From positions 4,340,001-4,404,000 of the forward strand of contig OY770025.1 in assembly GCA_963669435.1 (NCBI GenBank): DNA of 64,000 nt, in the 5' to 3' direction. The stretch's first letter is position 1. Every line of letters begins with the position of its first letter. This stretch comes from CALJFL01 sp963669435. Its GTDB lineage: Bacteria > Pseudomonadota > Gammaproteobacteria > Pseudomonadales > Halieaceae. Positions 49,180 to 57,497 of this stretch are shown piece by piece. The notes beneath the pieces are model-generated. The model had not been told where the DNA came from, ran no database searches, and saw only the letters and a program-made list of their open reading frames with translations. Position numbers and translations under genes: made by a program.

Positions 49180-51393
49180 TTGCGCAGCCTGCAGTCACCT
49201 TACCTGGTTCTACTCATCGGTCTGTGCTCGACGATGACTCAGCCCGCAGCTGGTGATGGGCCTGACAGGGAAGTCTATTGGGGCGAACAACATGTCCATA
49301 CCAGCTGGTCCTTCGATGCCTATGCTTTCGGTAACACCCTGACAGGCCCAGAGGAGTTTTATCAATATGCCCAGGGGCAGCCCGTACCGCATCCCGGGGG
49401 CTACGACGTAAAAATTACCAGGCCTCTCGATTGGGGAGCGGTAACCGAGCATTCTGACTATATGGGTCTGGTACAGGAAGCCAATGATCCCGACTCCGTA
49501 CTGCGTCAGTCCTCTGGTTTCCTTTCCGGCATGCTGCGAATTGGCATCAATAAGGACCCGATGCTGGCTTTCAAGGCGCTATCCGCAGCCATCGCCACAG
49601 GGCATGATATAGAGGCTTTCACCAACCCAGATGTGATGGCGCCAGTATGGGAACGTGTCGTAAGAGCAGCGGACAAGTACTACCAGCCTGGCAAGTTCAC
49701 CACCTTTCCAGCCTTCGAGTGGAGCGCCACGCCGGACGCAAACAACCTGCACCGCAACGTATTTTTCGTTGACTCTGCCAAAGTCCCGAGGGCGCCCTTC
49801 ACTTCCATCGACTCCACCAATCCCAAAGACCTGTGGGCCTGGATGGATGCGCAGCGGGCCATCGGAAACGACGTCCTGGCAGTATCTCACAATGGCAACC
49901 TCAGCTCTGGCAGGATGTATCCAAGACAAACTGACCAGACAGGTGAACCCATAGATGCGCAATGGGCCAGTGCACGGATGCGCAATGAGCCACTGTCAGA
50001 GCTGAAACAGACCAAGGGACAGTCCGAAACCATCCCCGCCCTCTCTCCGAACGACGAATTTGCCAACTACGAGGTCTTCGTCTGGCAACTGCTGGGCTCG
50101 AAAGCTGCTCCCCAGAATTATGGCAGTTACGCGCGCCAGGCCTACCGGGATGGACTGGCCATAAGACAGGGGAAAGGCTTCAATCCATACCAGTTTGGCG
50201 TGGTCGGAGGCTCAGATTTTCATACCACAGCGCCGGCATACCGCCAGAAAAACTACTTTGGTGCACACGGCACTGCCGACGACACCATCGAGGAGCGGGT
50301 AAACGGCAATACAGTACTGGACCTCAATAGCCTATGGGCTTCACCGGCAGGGTTGAGTGCAGTCTGGGCCGAGGAAAACACACGTGAGGCGCTATTTGCC
50401 GGACTGCGGCGTAAGGAAACCTACGGCACCACGGGTGTGCGAATTAAGCTGCGATTCTTCGCAGGCTGGGACTATGAGGAAGATCTGTTCGATCAATCCG
50501 ACTGGAAAGATCAAGCTTACGCGGGCGGTGTACCAATGGGCGGCCAACTCCCTCCCCGAGTAACTGATTCTCCCAGGCTGGCTATCTGGGCAGCCAGGGA
50601 TCCGGACAGCGCGAATCTCGATCGCATCCAGGTGGTCAAGGGGTGGAGCATAAACGGGCAGTCATTCGAAAAAATCTACGACGTTGCCTGGGCCGGGAAG
50701 CGCAGCCCCGACCCGGTTACCGGCAAACTACCCGCCCAAAGATCTTCCGTGAACCTGAGCAAGGGAACTTACAAGAACAACATCGGTTCCTCAGAGCTGA
50801 AAACGGTCTGGGTCGATCCCGATTTTAATCCGAAGGCCGACGCTTTTTACTACGTTCGCGTATTGGAAATACCAACACCCCGCTGGAGCACAATACAGGC
50901 AGCCCAACTGGGCAAACTACCACCGAGTGGGCCTGGATACAGCCCTGCCATTCAGGAACGAGCATGGAGTTCACCCATATGGTATAGCGCAGATGCGCAG
51001 ACTGGATCAGCGGATGATTCTGGCGTGACCGTTACACAGTTGCACGACGAGGGGATATCCTCGTTTACTGATGATGAACTGCGGAAACTGATTGTTGGGA
51101 AGACAATTGAGGTTAGCAATCGCGTCACCGGACAACGTATTACCATATTGTACGGAACCGGCGGGCGACGACTGGTTACCGAGATAGACGGCGAGCCAGC
51201 AGATGCTACTCACATGGTGGAGACCATGCACGGCGGACCTATAGGTTACGAGATACAGGGCGGTCAACTGATCACTAATCTGGCAGGTGAACGACTTGAA
51301 GTCCGAGTGTTTAAGCAAGGCGACAATCTACTGGCAGCACGGAGCGACGAATTCGGGTATGTCAATTACACGGTAGAAGTAGTCGATGAGTAA
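49180..51393 (+). CDS. Exported DUF3604-domain protein
   Basis: 737 residues. After a signal peptide (LQSPYLVLLIGLCSTMTQPA) comes the DUF3604 domain, whose start REVYWGEQHVHTSWSFDAYA and the WGAVTEHSDYMGL and VVGGSDFHTTAPA segments look like a PHP-type metal-binding phosphoesterase fold (His/Asp-rich pockets). Activity is not established. I choose TTG 49180 because a perfect AAGGAGG lies five bases ahead and the signal peptide starts right after it; ATG 49084, with AGGAG three bases ahead, would add 32 residues before the signal. It is divergent from the outer-membrane barrel. Confidence 0.82.
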   Translation: MRSLQSPYLVLLIGLCSTMTQPAAGDGPDREVYWGEQHVHTSWSFDAYAFGNTLTGPEEFYQYAQGQPVPHPGGYDVKITRPLDWGAVTEHSDYMGLVQEANDPDSVLRQSSGFLSGMLRIGINKDPMLAFKALSAAIATGHDIEAFTNPDVMAPVWERVVRAADKYYQPGKFTTFPAFEWSATPDANNLHRNVFFVDSAKVPRAPFTSIDSTNPKDLWAWMDAQRAIGNDVLAVSHNGNLSSGRMYPRQTDQTGEPIDAQWASARMRNEPLSELKQTKGQSETIPALSPNDEFANYEVFVWQLLGSKAAPQNYGSYARQAYRDGLAIRQGKGFNPYQFGVVGGSDFHTTAPAYRQKNYFGAHGTADDTIEERVNGNTVLDLNSLWASPAGLSAVWAEENTREALFAGLRRKETYGTTGVRIKLRFFAGWDYEEDLFDQSDWKDQAYAGGVPMGGQLPPRVTDSPRLAIWAARDPDSANLDRIQVVKGWSINGQSFEKIYDVAWAGKRSPDPVTGKLPAQRSSVNLSKGTYKNNIGSSELKTVWVDPDFNPKADAFYYVRVLEIPTPRWSTIQAAQLGKLPPSGPGYSPAIQERAWSSPIWYSADAQTGSADDSGVTVTQLHDEGISSFTDDELRKLIVGKTIEVSNRVTGQRITILYGTGGRRLVTEIDGEPADATHMVETMHGGPIGYEIQGGQLITNLAGERLEVRVFKQGDNLLAARSDEFGYVNYTVEVVDE

Positions 51394-51450
51394 TAGGCAA
51401 TCGAGCAGGGCCGGGCGCCGGCAAATGTGGTCTCAACAGGAGTTAAGGGA

Positions 51451-52203
51451 ATGAAATACCAAGGCAAGAGCGCGATCAGGATATTAGCGACCCTCTGCAT
51501 ATCACTGTTCCTTGCAGGAAAAGTCTTGAGCCAGGATTCCTCGACACAACCTGCTCCACCTCCAACCCCACAACAGCGCGTGGCAATGCTCAAACAATGG
51601 CTGGCAGCCAGTCAGACACAGCTGCGTGCCTACGAGTGGATTGAAACCACTGTAATCAGCAAGGGGGGTGAAGAGAAAGCCCGCAAACAGAATAGCTGCT
51701 ACTACGGCGTGGATGGCAAACTGCAGAAGGTGCCTGTCGCCGGAGGTACCTCCCAGGAGGAGTCACACTCGGGCCCCATGCTCCCTCCGGCGAGGCTGTT
51801 GGCGAAGGCCTCTGCCCACAAGAAAGAGGAGATGGTTGAGTACATGAAGCAGGCCAAGGCGCTGATCGACAGTTATATACCGCCGGATCCAGACCGTATT
51901 CAAAAGGTGGTAAACGCCGGAAACATGGCCGTGAACATGATTGCGCCGGGCCAACGTGTGCGTCTGGACTTCAAGAACTACCTGAAGTCGGGGGACGTGC
52001 TTAGCGTCGATATTGAGTTGACGACCAATCGATTGCTGGGCGTGGCCGTAAGCAGTTATATCGAAAAACCCAGCGACGCGGTGAGCCTGAACGTCTCCAT
52101 GGGCGTTTTACCTGATGGCACTATCTATACCGCGCACTCCACCCTTAACGCCGCTGCCAAAGACGTAACAGTGGTGGTAGACAATACTGGCCACCGCCGC
52201 TAG
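51451..52203 (+). CDS. Uncharacterised exported protein
   Basis: 250 residues. A signal peptide (SAIRILATLCISLFLAGKVL) precedes a Pro-rich linker and a soluble domain. The recognisable stretch QQRVAMLKQWLAASQTQLRA followed by YEWIETTVISKGGEEKARKQ suggests a family of periplasmic proteins, and the C-terminal half has beta strands (LDFKNYLKSGDVLSVDIELT). I do not recognise it with confidence. Start ATG 51451 has GGAGTTAAGGGA ahead. It lies 57 bases after DUF3604 and is probably co-transcribed. Confidence 0.6.
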   Translation: MKYQGKSAIRILATLCISLFLAGKVLSQDSSTQPAPPPTPQQRVAMLKQWLAASQTQLRAYEWIETTVISKGGEEKARKQNSCYYGVDGKLQKVPVAGGTSQEESHSGPMLPPARLLAKASAHKKEEMVEYMKQAKALIDSYIPPDPDRIQKVVNAGNMAVNMIAPGQRVRLDFKNYLKSGDVLSVDIELTTNRLLGVAVSSYIEKPSDAVSLNVSMGVLPDGTIYTAHSTLNAAAKDVTVVVDNTGHRR

Positions 52204-52229
52204 CTCAACCGCTTCTGGCCCTCGATAGC

Positions 52230-52997
52230 TCACTGTCCCGGCGGCGGGACGGGCATATAGATTGGGCCCACGCTGCCATAGGCCTGCAGGTAGTAGGTAT
52301 CGCCACACTGGTAATATCTCACACCATTAACCGTGGTGATATCAGGGTTACAGGGCAGCGTGGCATTGGGCGGAGGCGCCGCCGCGTTAGTTGTCGTCGA
52401 CTGCGTGCTCGACTGACTGGCAGTACTGGAAGCACTGTTTTTTGACGCCGCGGCACTACCTACCGCCGCGCCAACAATAAACCCTACGGCGGCAGCGGCA
52501 ACTTCGTTGTCGTCGTCATCATAATAGCCCCCGTAGCCGGGTGGCGGGTAATACCCCCCATGATATCTGCCACGTGAAGCGTAGGCGTCCGCATAATTTT
52601 CGGAACGCTCGGTGGCTTCGTGTTGCCGTGTATCGACATTGTCACTATGAGTGGACTGGCGTTGCTGCTGGTTAGACGAGGATGTCTCCTGGCGTTGTTG
52701 CTGATTTGCAGAAGCGCTGCTTTGTCGCTGGTCCTGGTTCGACGAGATAGAGCTTTGGCGTTGCGACTGATTGGACGAACTGGTACTGGATACGGAGCTC
52801 TGCCTTTGCTGCTGATTGGCAGATCTGCTGCTTTGTGCGCTGGAAAAATCGCTACTTGAGAAGCTGCCACCCGAGGCGGCGCCGTCCCGGGAAAAACTGC
52901 GCCCTCCTCCGCGCCCATCGACAGTATTGACATGCAGGGCCATTGAAAAGCTGATTGTGATCAGGACAAGTGGTTTGGATACATTACTGGAAAGCAC
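52230..52997 (-). CDS. Exported Gln/Ser-repeat protein with DUF6515-like C-terminus
   Basis: 255 residues. A signal-like start (SSNVSKPLVLITISFSMALH) is followed by a low-complexity region of five or so imperfect repeats of the form NQQQRQSS (for example SANQQQRQSSVSS, SSNQSQRQSSISS), then a Gly/Tyr/Pro stretch (GGYYPPPGYGGYYDDDD), a Gly-zipper-like hydrophobic helix (AAAAVGFIVGAAVGSAAA) and a C-terminal PDITTVNGVRYYQCGDTYY module like the DUF6515 surface-protein type. GTG 52997 has GGGAG ten bases ahead. It starts 5 bases after the DUF2092 gene ends. Envelope location is likely. Confidence 0.65.
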   Translation of the reverse strand: MLSSNVSKPLVLITISFSMALHVNTVDGRGGGRSFSRDGAASGGSFSSSDFSSAQSSRSANQQQRQSSVSSTSSSNQSQRQSSISSNQDQRQSSASANQQQRQETSSSNQQQRQSTHSDNVDTRQHEATERSENYADAYASRGRYHGGYYPPPGYGGYYDDDDNEVAAAAVGFIVGAAVGSAAASKNSASSTASQSSTQSTTTNAAAPPPNATLPCNPDITTVNGVRYYQCGDTYYLQAYGSVGPIYMPVPPPGQ

Positions 52998-53002
52998 GGA
53001 TT

Positions 53003-53869
53003 CTATTCTCCCGAAGATAGCTGTTGTCGGGGGGGCATGGCAACGGAGGGCATCTGCACAGCGAAAGGTATCTGCCGTGATTCCTTCGGCAACTCCATCC
53101 GAAAGGAATCCGCAGTCCAAAGCGGATCAAGGTCCCATTCAGAAAACTGCGCCCAGTACTGCGGTCGACCCTCGGCCGGGTACGTCAACACCACCCGCAT
53201 GGGGAGAGGTTCTTCGCCATCTGCAATCCAAACCTGAAAATCCACCGAGCCAAGGCGGACAGCGATGTGGTGGGAAAGTGCGCCAAACACATAGGTGGAT
53301 TCCACGTAATGAATGGACCGCGCCCTGCGCTCAAGCTCCTGTGGAAGCCAGGTGGTCAACATGGGCGCCAGGGGCAACCTGAGTTGCAGCTCTCGAACAA
53401 AATAGAGAACCGCATCATCCACTGAGCCAGGTTGCTCCACCTGGGCGTATACCTGGTGGCTCGAATCATGCACAGTAATATTCGAACCATCAAAAAGTAC
53501 TGTCTCTCCTTCCCCCGTTGGGCCGCGGCGTTGTATGCGCATGGAGTCTGGTCGAGCTAAGGTAATATCACGCGCTTCGACGAATTGTATTTTCTGTCCA
53601 TCATCCTGGAGCACGTCATAACCGCCAGTTACGCGAACCGAAAATGACTCCTGGGAGGCCATATACTGTGCCATTGTGGCCAGTAGCTCTTCACCCGAGA
53701 AATCAGATGTCGCAATAGCTTCCCACTCTTTGCCAATCGTCGCGCGCTCTTGCACCTCTGGAGACTCTTCGGTACAGGCACTCAGAAATGCCACAGTAAG
53801 TGGCAGACCGAACAGGAACAACAGCAGCGTCCCTCGAGCGTCGAGTTTCGATCCGGAAAATGCATTCAT
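53003..53869 (-). CDS. DUF2092-domain lipoprotein
   Basis: 288 residues. The signal peptide ends in a lipobox (LPLTVAFLSAC), making it a probable lipoprotein. The DUF2092 domain follows, with alternating strands such as FSVRVTGGYDVLQDDGQKIQ, ARDITLARPDSMRIQRRGPT and VLFDGSNITVHDSSHQVYAQ, a LolA-like half-barrel that could carry lipids. ATG 53869 gives the proper signal peptide; the longer frame upstream crosses a regulatory motif. The Gln/Ser-repeat gene follows. A 17-bp motif lies 72 bp upstream. Confidence 0.75.
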   Translation of the reverse strand: MNAFSGSKLDARGTLLLFLFGLPLTVAFLSACTEESPEVQERATIGKEWEAIATSDFSGEELLATMAQYMASQESFSVRVTGGYDVLQDDGQKIQFVEARDITLARPDSMRIQRRGPTGEGETVLFDGSNITVHDSSHQVYAQVEQPGSVDDAVLYFVRELQLRLPLAPMLTTWLPQELERRARSIHYVESTYVFGALSHHIAVRLGSVDFQVWIADGEEPLPMRVVLTYPAEGRPQYWAQFSEWDLDPLWTADSFRMELPKESRQIPFAVQMPSVAMPPRQQLSSGE

Positions 53870-53932
53870 TGGATAACGCCTTGGACTACTGGCCAGTGTT
53901 CCATCGACGCTATCAATTTCTCGGCCGGTTGG

Positions 53933-53949
53933 CCTGCCATTTGGTGACA
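53933..53949 (-). promoter_or_regulatory. Shared 17-bp regulatory motif, copy C
   Basis: On the minus strand it reads TGTCACCAAATGGCAGG, 15 of 17 positions identical to copy A, with its centre 72 bp upstream of the DUF2092 start, the same distance as copy A from its own gene. Confidence 0.65.
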
Positions 53950-53989
53950 TCCCCAATTTCGGCCGACACAATTCGGCCACTGCATAGGG

Positions 53990-55159
53990 TCATAGAGCCA
54001 CTGGCGTGGTGTCCTCACTGCGTGGATCAATGATTATCTTCGCGTGGTGATCAGCCTGCTGGAGAACACTGAAGGCATTATCCACACCTTCGAGACCGAC
54101 TTTTCCAGTGAGCATTGGCGTACAGTTCAATTTACCGTGGGCAATCATCCTGAGAGCGTCTCGATATTCTAAAGGCGAATGATTAATAACGAAACGCAGA
54201 TCGATCTCCTTGGTTACCGCAAGACCGGGCTCAAACTGATCTACTTGCATGCACACCCCCGCTACCACAATACGCGACATCAATGGCGCTCCGTCAATAA
54301 TATTCTGAATCACACCGGGCAAACCCACGCACTCGAAAATTACCGGCCTGGGCACAGGACCTCCCAGCGTTTCGGCAATACGCCACAGGTGCCACCATGG
54401 CAATGGCGCCTTGTTGAGTTTTTCTCGCGTACCCAGAGCAAATTCCACCAGGTCAGCGTTCTTCATAAAAAAGCCGTAGTCCTCCCAGTCGGCATAAGGT
54501 GAGGTCTGTGCGGGGTCGACAACCACATCCGCACCGCAGTCTTGAGCCAGCTTGCGCCTGCCCGCAGAGAAGTCGCTGGCCACCACCACTGAGACACCGC
54601 GTGCCTTAAGCACAGCGATAGTCGCCAGGCCTACTGGACCGCAGCCTATCACCACAGCAACATCTCGTTTCATGATCTCGCTGCGCCGCACGGCATGCCA
54701 TGCTACCGCGATGGGCTCCGTCAATACTGCCAGATCCGCACCGAGACCATTGGGCACAGGCTCCAACGCCGCTTCCTGCAGTATCATCCGTTCGGCGTAA
54801 CCACCACTTACAGCGGTAGATAAGCCGGGGTTGTGAACTTCGCTCCCAACACGCAGCATTGGCTGGGCGACCACACGCGTGCCCGGTTTAATTTTGCGCG
54901 CACAGCCCGGGCCAAAGTCGAGGACCTCGCAGCACAACTCATGTCCAAACACGATAGGCTCGTCGTAAGACGGGAGCTGGTCCACCGCGCCACTGCGATG
55001 CAACAGGGCTTTCATGTGGCTGCAGTGTTCTTTTAAGTGGATATCTGATCCGCAGATGCCACAACGGACGACTTCGAGCAGCACCTGGCCAGGCCCTGGT
55101 TCGGGCTCAGGTAAATCTACAACACGCAACTGCGAGTTCTGACACACGACGGCCTGCAT
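53990..55159 (-). CDS. Zinc-dependent MDR-family alcohol dehydrogenase
   Basis: 389 residues. The catalytic zinc segment is VVRCGICGSDIHLKEH with C36, and GHE at 72-74 supplies the second ligand. The Rossmann fold has VAVVIGCGPVGLATIAVLKARG. The Cys-rich loop that binds a structural zinc in classical alcohol dehydrogenases is absent (the place reads HNPGLSTAVSGGYAERM). A long insert after CGSDIH and another near FGFFMKN-like YGFFMKNADLVEF are unusual. It oxidises or reduces an alcohol/ketone with NAD(P). It is last in the five-gene operon, 10 bases after the SDR gene. Confidence 0.85.
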   Translation of the reverse strand: MQAVVCQNSQLRVVDLPEPEPGPGQVLLEVVRCGICGSDIHLKEHCSHMKALLHRSGAVDQLPSYDEPIVFGHELCCEVLDFGPGCARKIKPGTRVVAQPMLRVGSEVHNPGLSTAVSGGYAERMILQEAALEPVPNGLGADLAVLTEPIAVAWHAVRRSEIMKRDVAVVIGCGPVGLATIAVLKARGVSVVVASDFSAGRRKLAQDCGADVVVDPAQTSPYADWEDYGFFMKNADLVEFALGTREKLNKAPLPWWHLWRIAETLGGPVPRPVIFECVGLPGVIQNIIDGAPLMSRIVVAGVCMQVDQFEPGLAVTKEIDLRFVINHSPLEYRDALRMIAHGKLNCTPMLTGKVGLEGVDNAFSVLQQADHHAKIIIDPRSEDTTPVAL

Positions 55160-55169
55160 CTGGTTTCCT

Positions 55170-56048
55170 TTACTCTGTAGTTCCCGTTACCGGTGGGGAC
55201 TGAGGCTCGACAGCGTCGAGGTATCCGGACTTGCGTGAAAAATCGATCATGATAGTGCGAATAAGCTTCACTGAGATGCGTTTTACATGGTAAGCCAAAC
55301 CCACCTTCGGTCCGCTGAGTACAATATCGGCATCTTTGCGTACTGCCTTAAGCATGTCCCCGGCTACCCGTGCAGGCGGCCAACCGACTCTTTGGTAGTA
55401 GTCCCGCATCTTTGCCAGCGTGGCATCTGACACGCTGGGTGAAACGCCCTGCCAATTGCGCACGATGGCTGTATTGATTACACCGGGACAGAAGGTAGTC
55501 ACATGAACATTACTGGCCGCCAGTTCCATCTTCAGGCCCTCTGTCCAGATACTGATAGCGCCCTTGGAAGCAGCGTAGGCGCCCATAGAAGGTGATGGAA
55601 AATTGCCCGCGGAAGATGACACATTGATCACATTTCGCGCCCCGCCTGCCTCCATCATCATGGGAAGGAAAAAGTAGCATCCGTGAACAACGCCCATAAC
55701 ATTCACGTTGAAGATTCTCTGCCAGTGCTCAAGGTCGCTTTGCAGGAAAAGGCCCAGATATCCGATGCCGGCATTGTTGATGAGCACATGGGGTGCACCA
55801 AAGCGCGTTTTTACCGCCACGGCAAAATCACCCATGGCTTCCTCGTCCGCAACGTCCACTCCATACGGCATACAAGTGCCGCCCGCTGCCACGATGTCCA
55901 CCACCAGTGATTCCAGGGACTCGACAGACAAGTCAGCTGCAACAACCGTGGCACCTTCCCGGGCAAAGGCCAGCGCGGTCTCACGGCCAATACCAGAGGC
56001 TGCACCGGTGACCACAACAAGCTTGTGCTTTAAATCTCTTATAGCCAA
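55170..56048 (-). CDS. Short-chain dehydrogenase/reductase
   Basis: 292 residues, classical SDR. Cofactor motif TGAASGIG (14-21), NNAG (91-94), and the catalytic set S145 region (VSSSAG), Y158 and K162 (YAASKG). A C-terminal extension of about 50 residues with a hydrophobic part (GLAYHVKRISVKLIRTIMID) suggests membrane association, as in the long SDRs that act on hydrophobic ketones. Start TTG 56048 has AAGGAA about ten bases ahead. It sits between the VOC-SRPBCC fusion gene (18-base gap) and the MDR gene. Confidence 0.88.
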   Translation of the reverse strand: MAIRDLKHKLVVVTGAASGIGRETALAFAREGATVVAADLSVESLESLVVDIVAAGGTCMPYGVDVADEEAMGDFAVAVKTRFGAPHVLINNAGIGYLGLFLQSDLEHWQRIFNVNVMGVVHGCYFFLPMMMEAGGARNVINVSSSAGNFPSPSMGAYAASKGAISIWTEGLKMELAASNVHVTTFCPGVINTAIVRNWQGVSPSVSDATLAKMRDYYQRVGWPPARVAGDMLKAVRKDADIVLSGPKVGLAYHVKRISVKLIRTIMIDFSRKSGYLDAVEPQSPPVTGTTE

Positions 56049-56066
56049 CTCATCAATTCCTTTTGT

Positions 56067-57494
56067 TCAAGCCGCGGCTGAATCCTGTTCACAATAGGGC
56101 GCGAGACCCTCATTGAGCATCTGGTCAAGCATGTTTTGCATGTACATGCGTAGTAGCCCACCGATGAGGGGATAATTGCAGCCAAAGCGGATAGACCAGC
56201 GGACCTCACTGCCACCGTCGGCAGTATCCAGTTGAATCTCTCCATTGTGATGGCGCAGGGGGCCTCCCTCGATCACCCGATAGCGAATATAGCGGCCAGA
56301 TTCAATACCAGTAATCTGTTCCAACACCCAACCTGGTTTTCCCGTCATGAGCCGTTCCGAGCCAACGCCGTCCGGGCTATCAAACCCATTCTTCGTCCGG
56401 TTTACTGTGTCGAAGCCGATCCAGTGGGACATCGAGCCCTGGTCCACAAGTACCTGCCACACCCTTTCCACCGGTGCATTGATAATGACCGAACCAGATA
56501 CCAGCAACTTGTCATGCTGGGGCCGCTGATCACGATCCTTCGCAGGTTCAAAACCGTACTGAACGTCCTTGCGCCCCGGTTTCATCCAGAGGATTTCCAC
56601 CGAAAACCCCAGGGCATCACTCATGTAGACAATGCCGGCGTTGTCGAAGTGAAATGGCCGCCAGTTTCCCTGCGCACCCGAACTGAGTGTTCTGTCGTAA
56701 ACGCGCCGGTGATCCGCCTTATTGCGCAGCCCATAGGCGATGTTGAGAAGGCCCTGGTCGCAGATGCGGTATCCTGGTGGCCAGGGCTTCCCTATCGGGT
56801 CGAGATATTGGACAAGCTCCACCAGGATATCGCCCGAACGAAAAACAGCGCGTTTGCAGCTGGCTCCCGACAAATTCCACAGGGTCTCATGTTCGGCTGT
56901 GTGCAGCTGAATATCTTCTGGCCCTTTTCCATTGACAGCAGTGAGATAGGCAACGCTCGCCTCCAGATCCGGGGTAGACATGGTGACCGACCGCACCGCC
57001 ACGGGTGAAGTTTCGCGTTCACTCCCTGCGGCCTGCGGCAGCGGATCATGCTCCATGAGTTCGATGTAAACCCCATCGGGATTGCGCACGCAGGCTCGAC
57101 GTTGCCCCGGCTCTCCCATTGGCGGTGTCATGGGTTCGGTACCCAAGCGGGCGAGCTTCGCCAAAGTCATGTCAAAATCGTTAACATGAACACCCATACG
57201 TGTGTATCCGGTATCACAAGGGCGGTAATCCGGCGGCATCAATTTCGACACGGGTCGACGGAACTGGAACAATTCAATCTGGAACCAGGCATTGCGACCG
57301 ACCAGCCACCAGGCACATGAGGCTGCGCGGGGCAGACCCTGGACGCGACCCGCAATGGGTCCACTCATCAGCAGCGTGTTGCCGCCCGCGGGTAAAAACC
57401 CCAACCCCTCGACAAACCAGGCTTCTGTCCGGCGCAAGTCCACCACGGAAAATGCAATTTGGGCCAGGGAGGGGCACACGTTCTCAGTACTCAC
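56067..57494 (-). CDS. VOC-VOC-SRPBCC three-domain fusion protein
   Basis: 475 residues. Two glyoxalase/bleomycin-resistance (VOC) modules (about 10-150 and 165-310) are followed by an SRPBCC/START-like domain (about 330-465). VOC marks are IAFSVVDLRRTEAWFVEGLG with GVYIELMEHDP at the end of the first module and VTMSTPDLEASVAYLTAVNG with GFSVEILWMKPG in the second. SRPBCC marks are VSGSVIINAPVERVWQVLVD and MSHWIGFDTVNR, which form the lipophilic cavity. VOC enzymes hold a metal; the SRPBCC part likely binds a hydrophobic ligand. GTG 57494 has GGAG six bases ahead. I know of no characterised protein with this order. Confidence 0.8.
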   Translation of the reverse strand: MSTENVCPSLAQIAFSVVDLRRTEAWFVEGLGFLPAGGNTLLMSGPIAGRVQGLPRAASCAWWLVGRNAWFQIELFQFRRPVSKLMPPDYRPCDTGYTRMGVHVNDFDMTLAKLARLGTEPMTPPMGEPGQRRACVRNPDGVYIELMEHDPLPQAAGSERETSPVAVRSVTMSTPDLEASVAYLTAVNGKGPEDIQLHTAEHETLWNLSGASCKRAVFRSGDILVELVQYLDPIGKPWPPGYRICDQGLLNIAYGLRNKADHRRVYDRTLSSGAQGNWRPFHFDNAGIVYMSDALGFSVEILWMKPGRKDVQYGFEPAKDRDQRPQHDKLLVSGSVIINAPVERVWQVLVDQGSMSHWIGFDTVNRTKNGFDSPDGVGSERLMTGKPGWVLEQITGIESGRYIRYRVIEGGPLRHHNGEIQLDTADGGSEVRWSIRFGCNYPLIGGLLRMYMQNMLDQMLNEGLAPYCEQDSAAA

Positions 57495-57497
57495 GAC

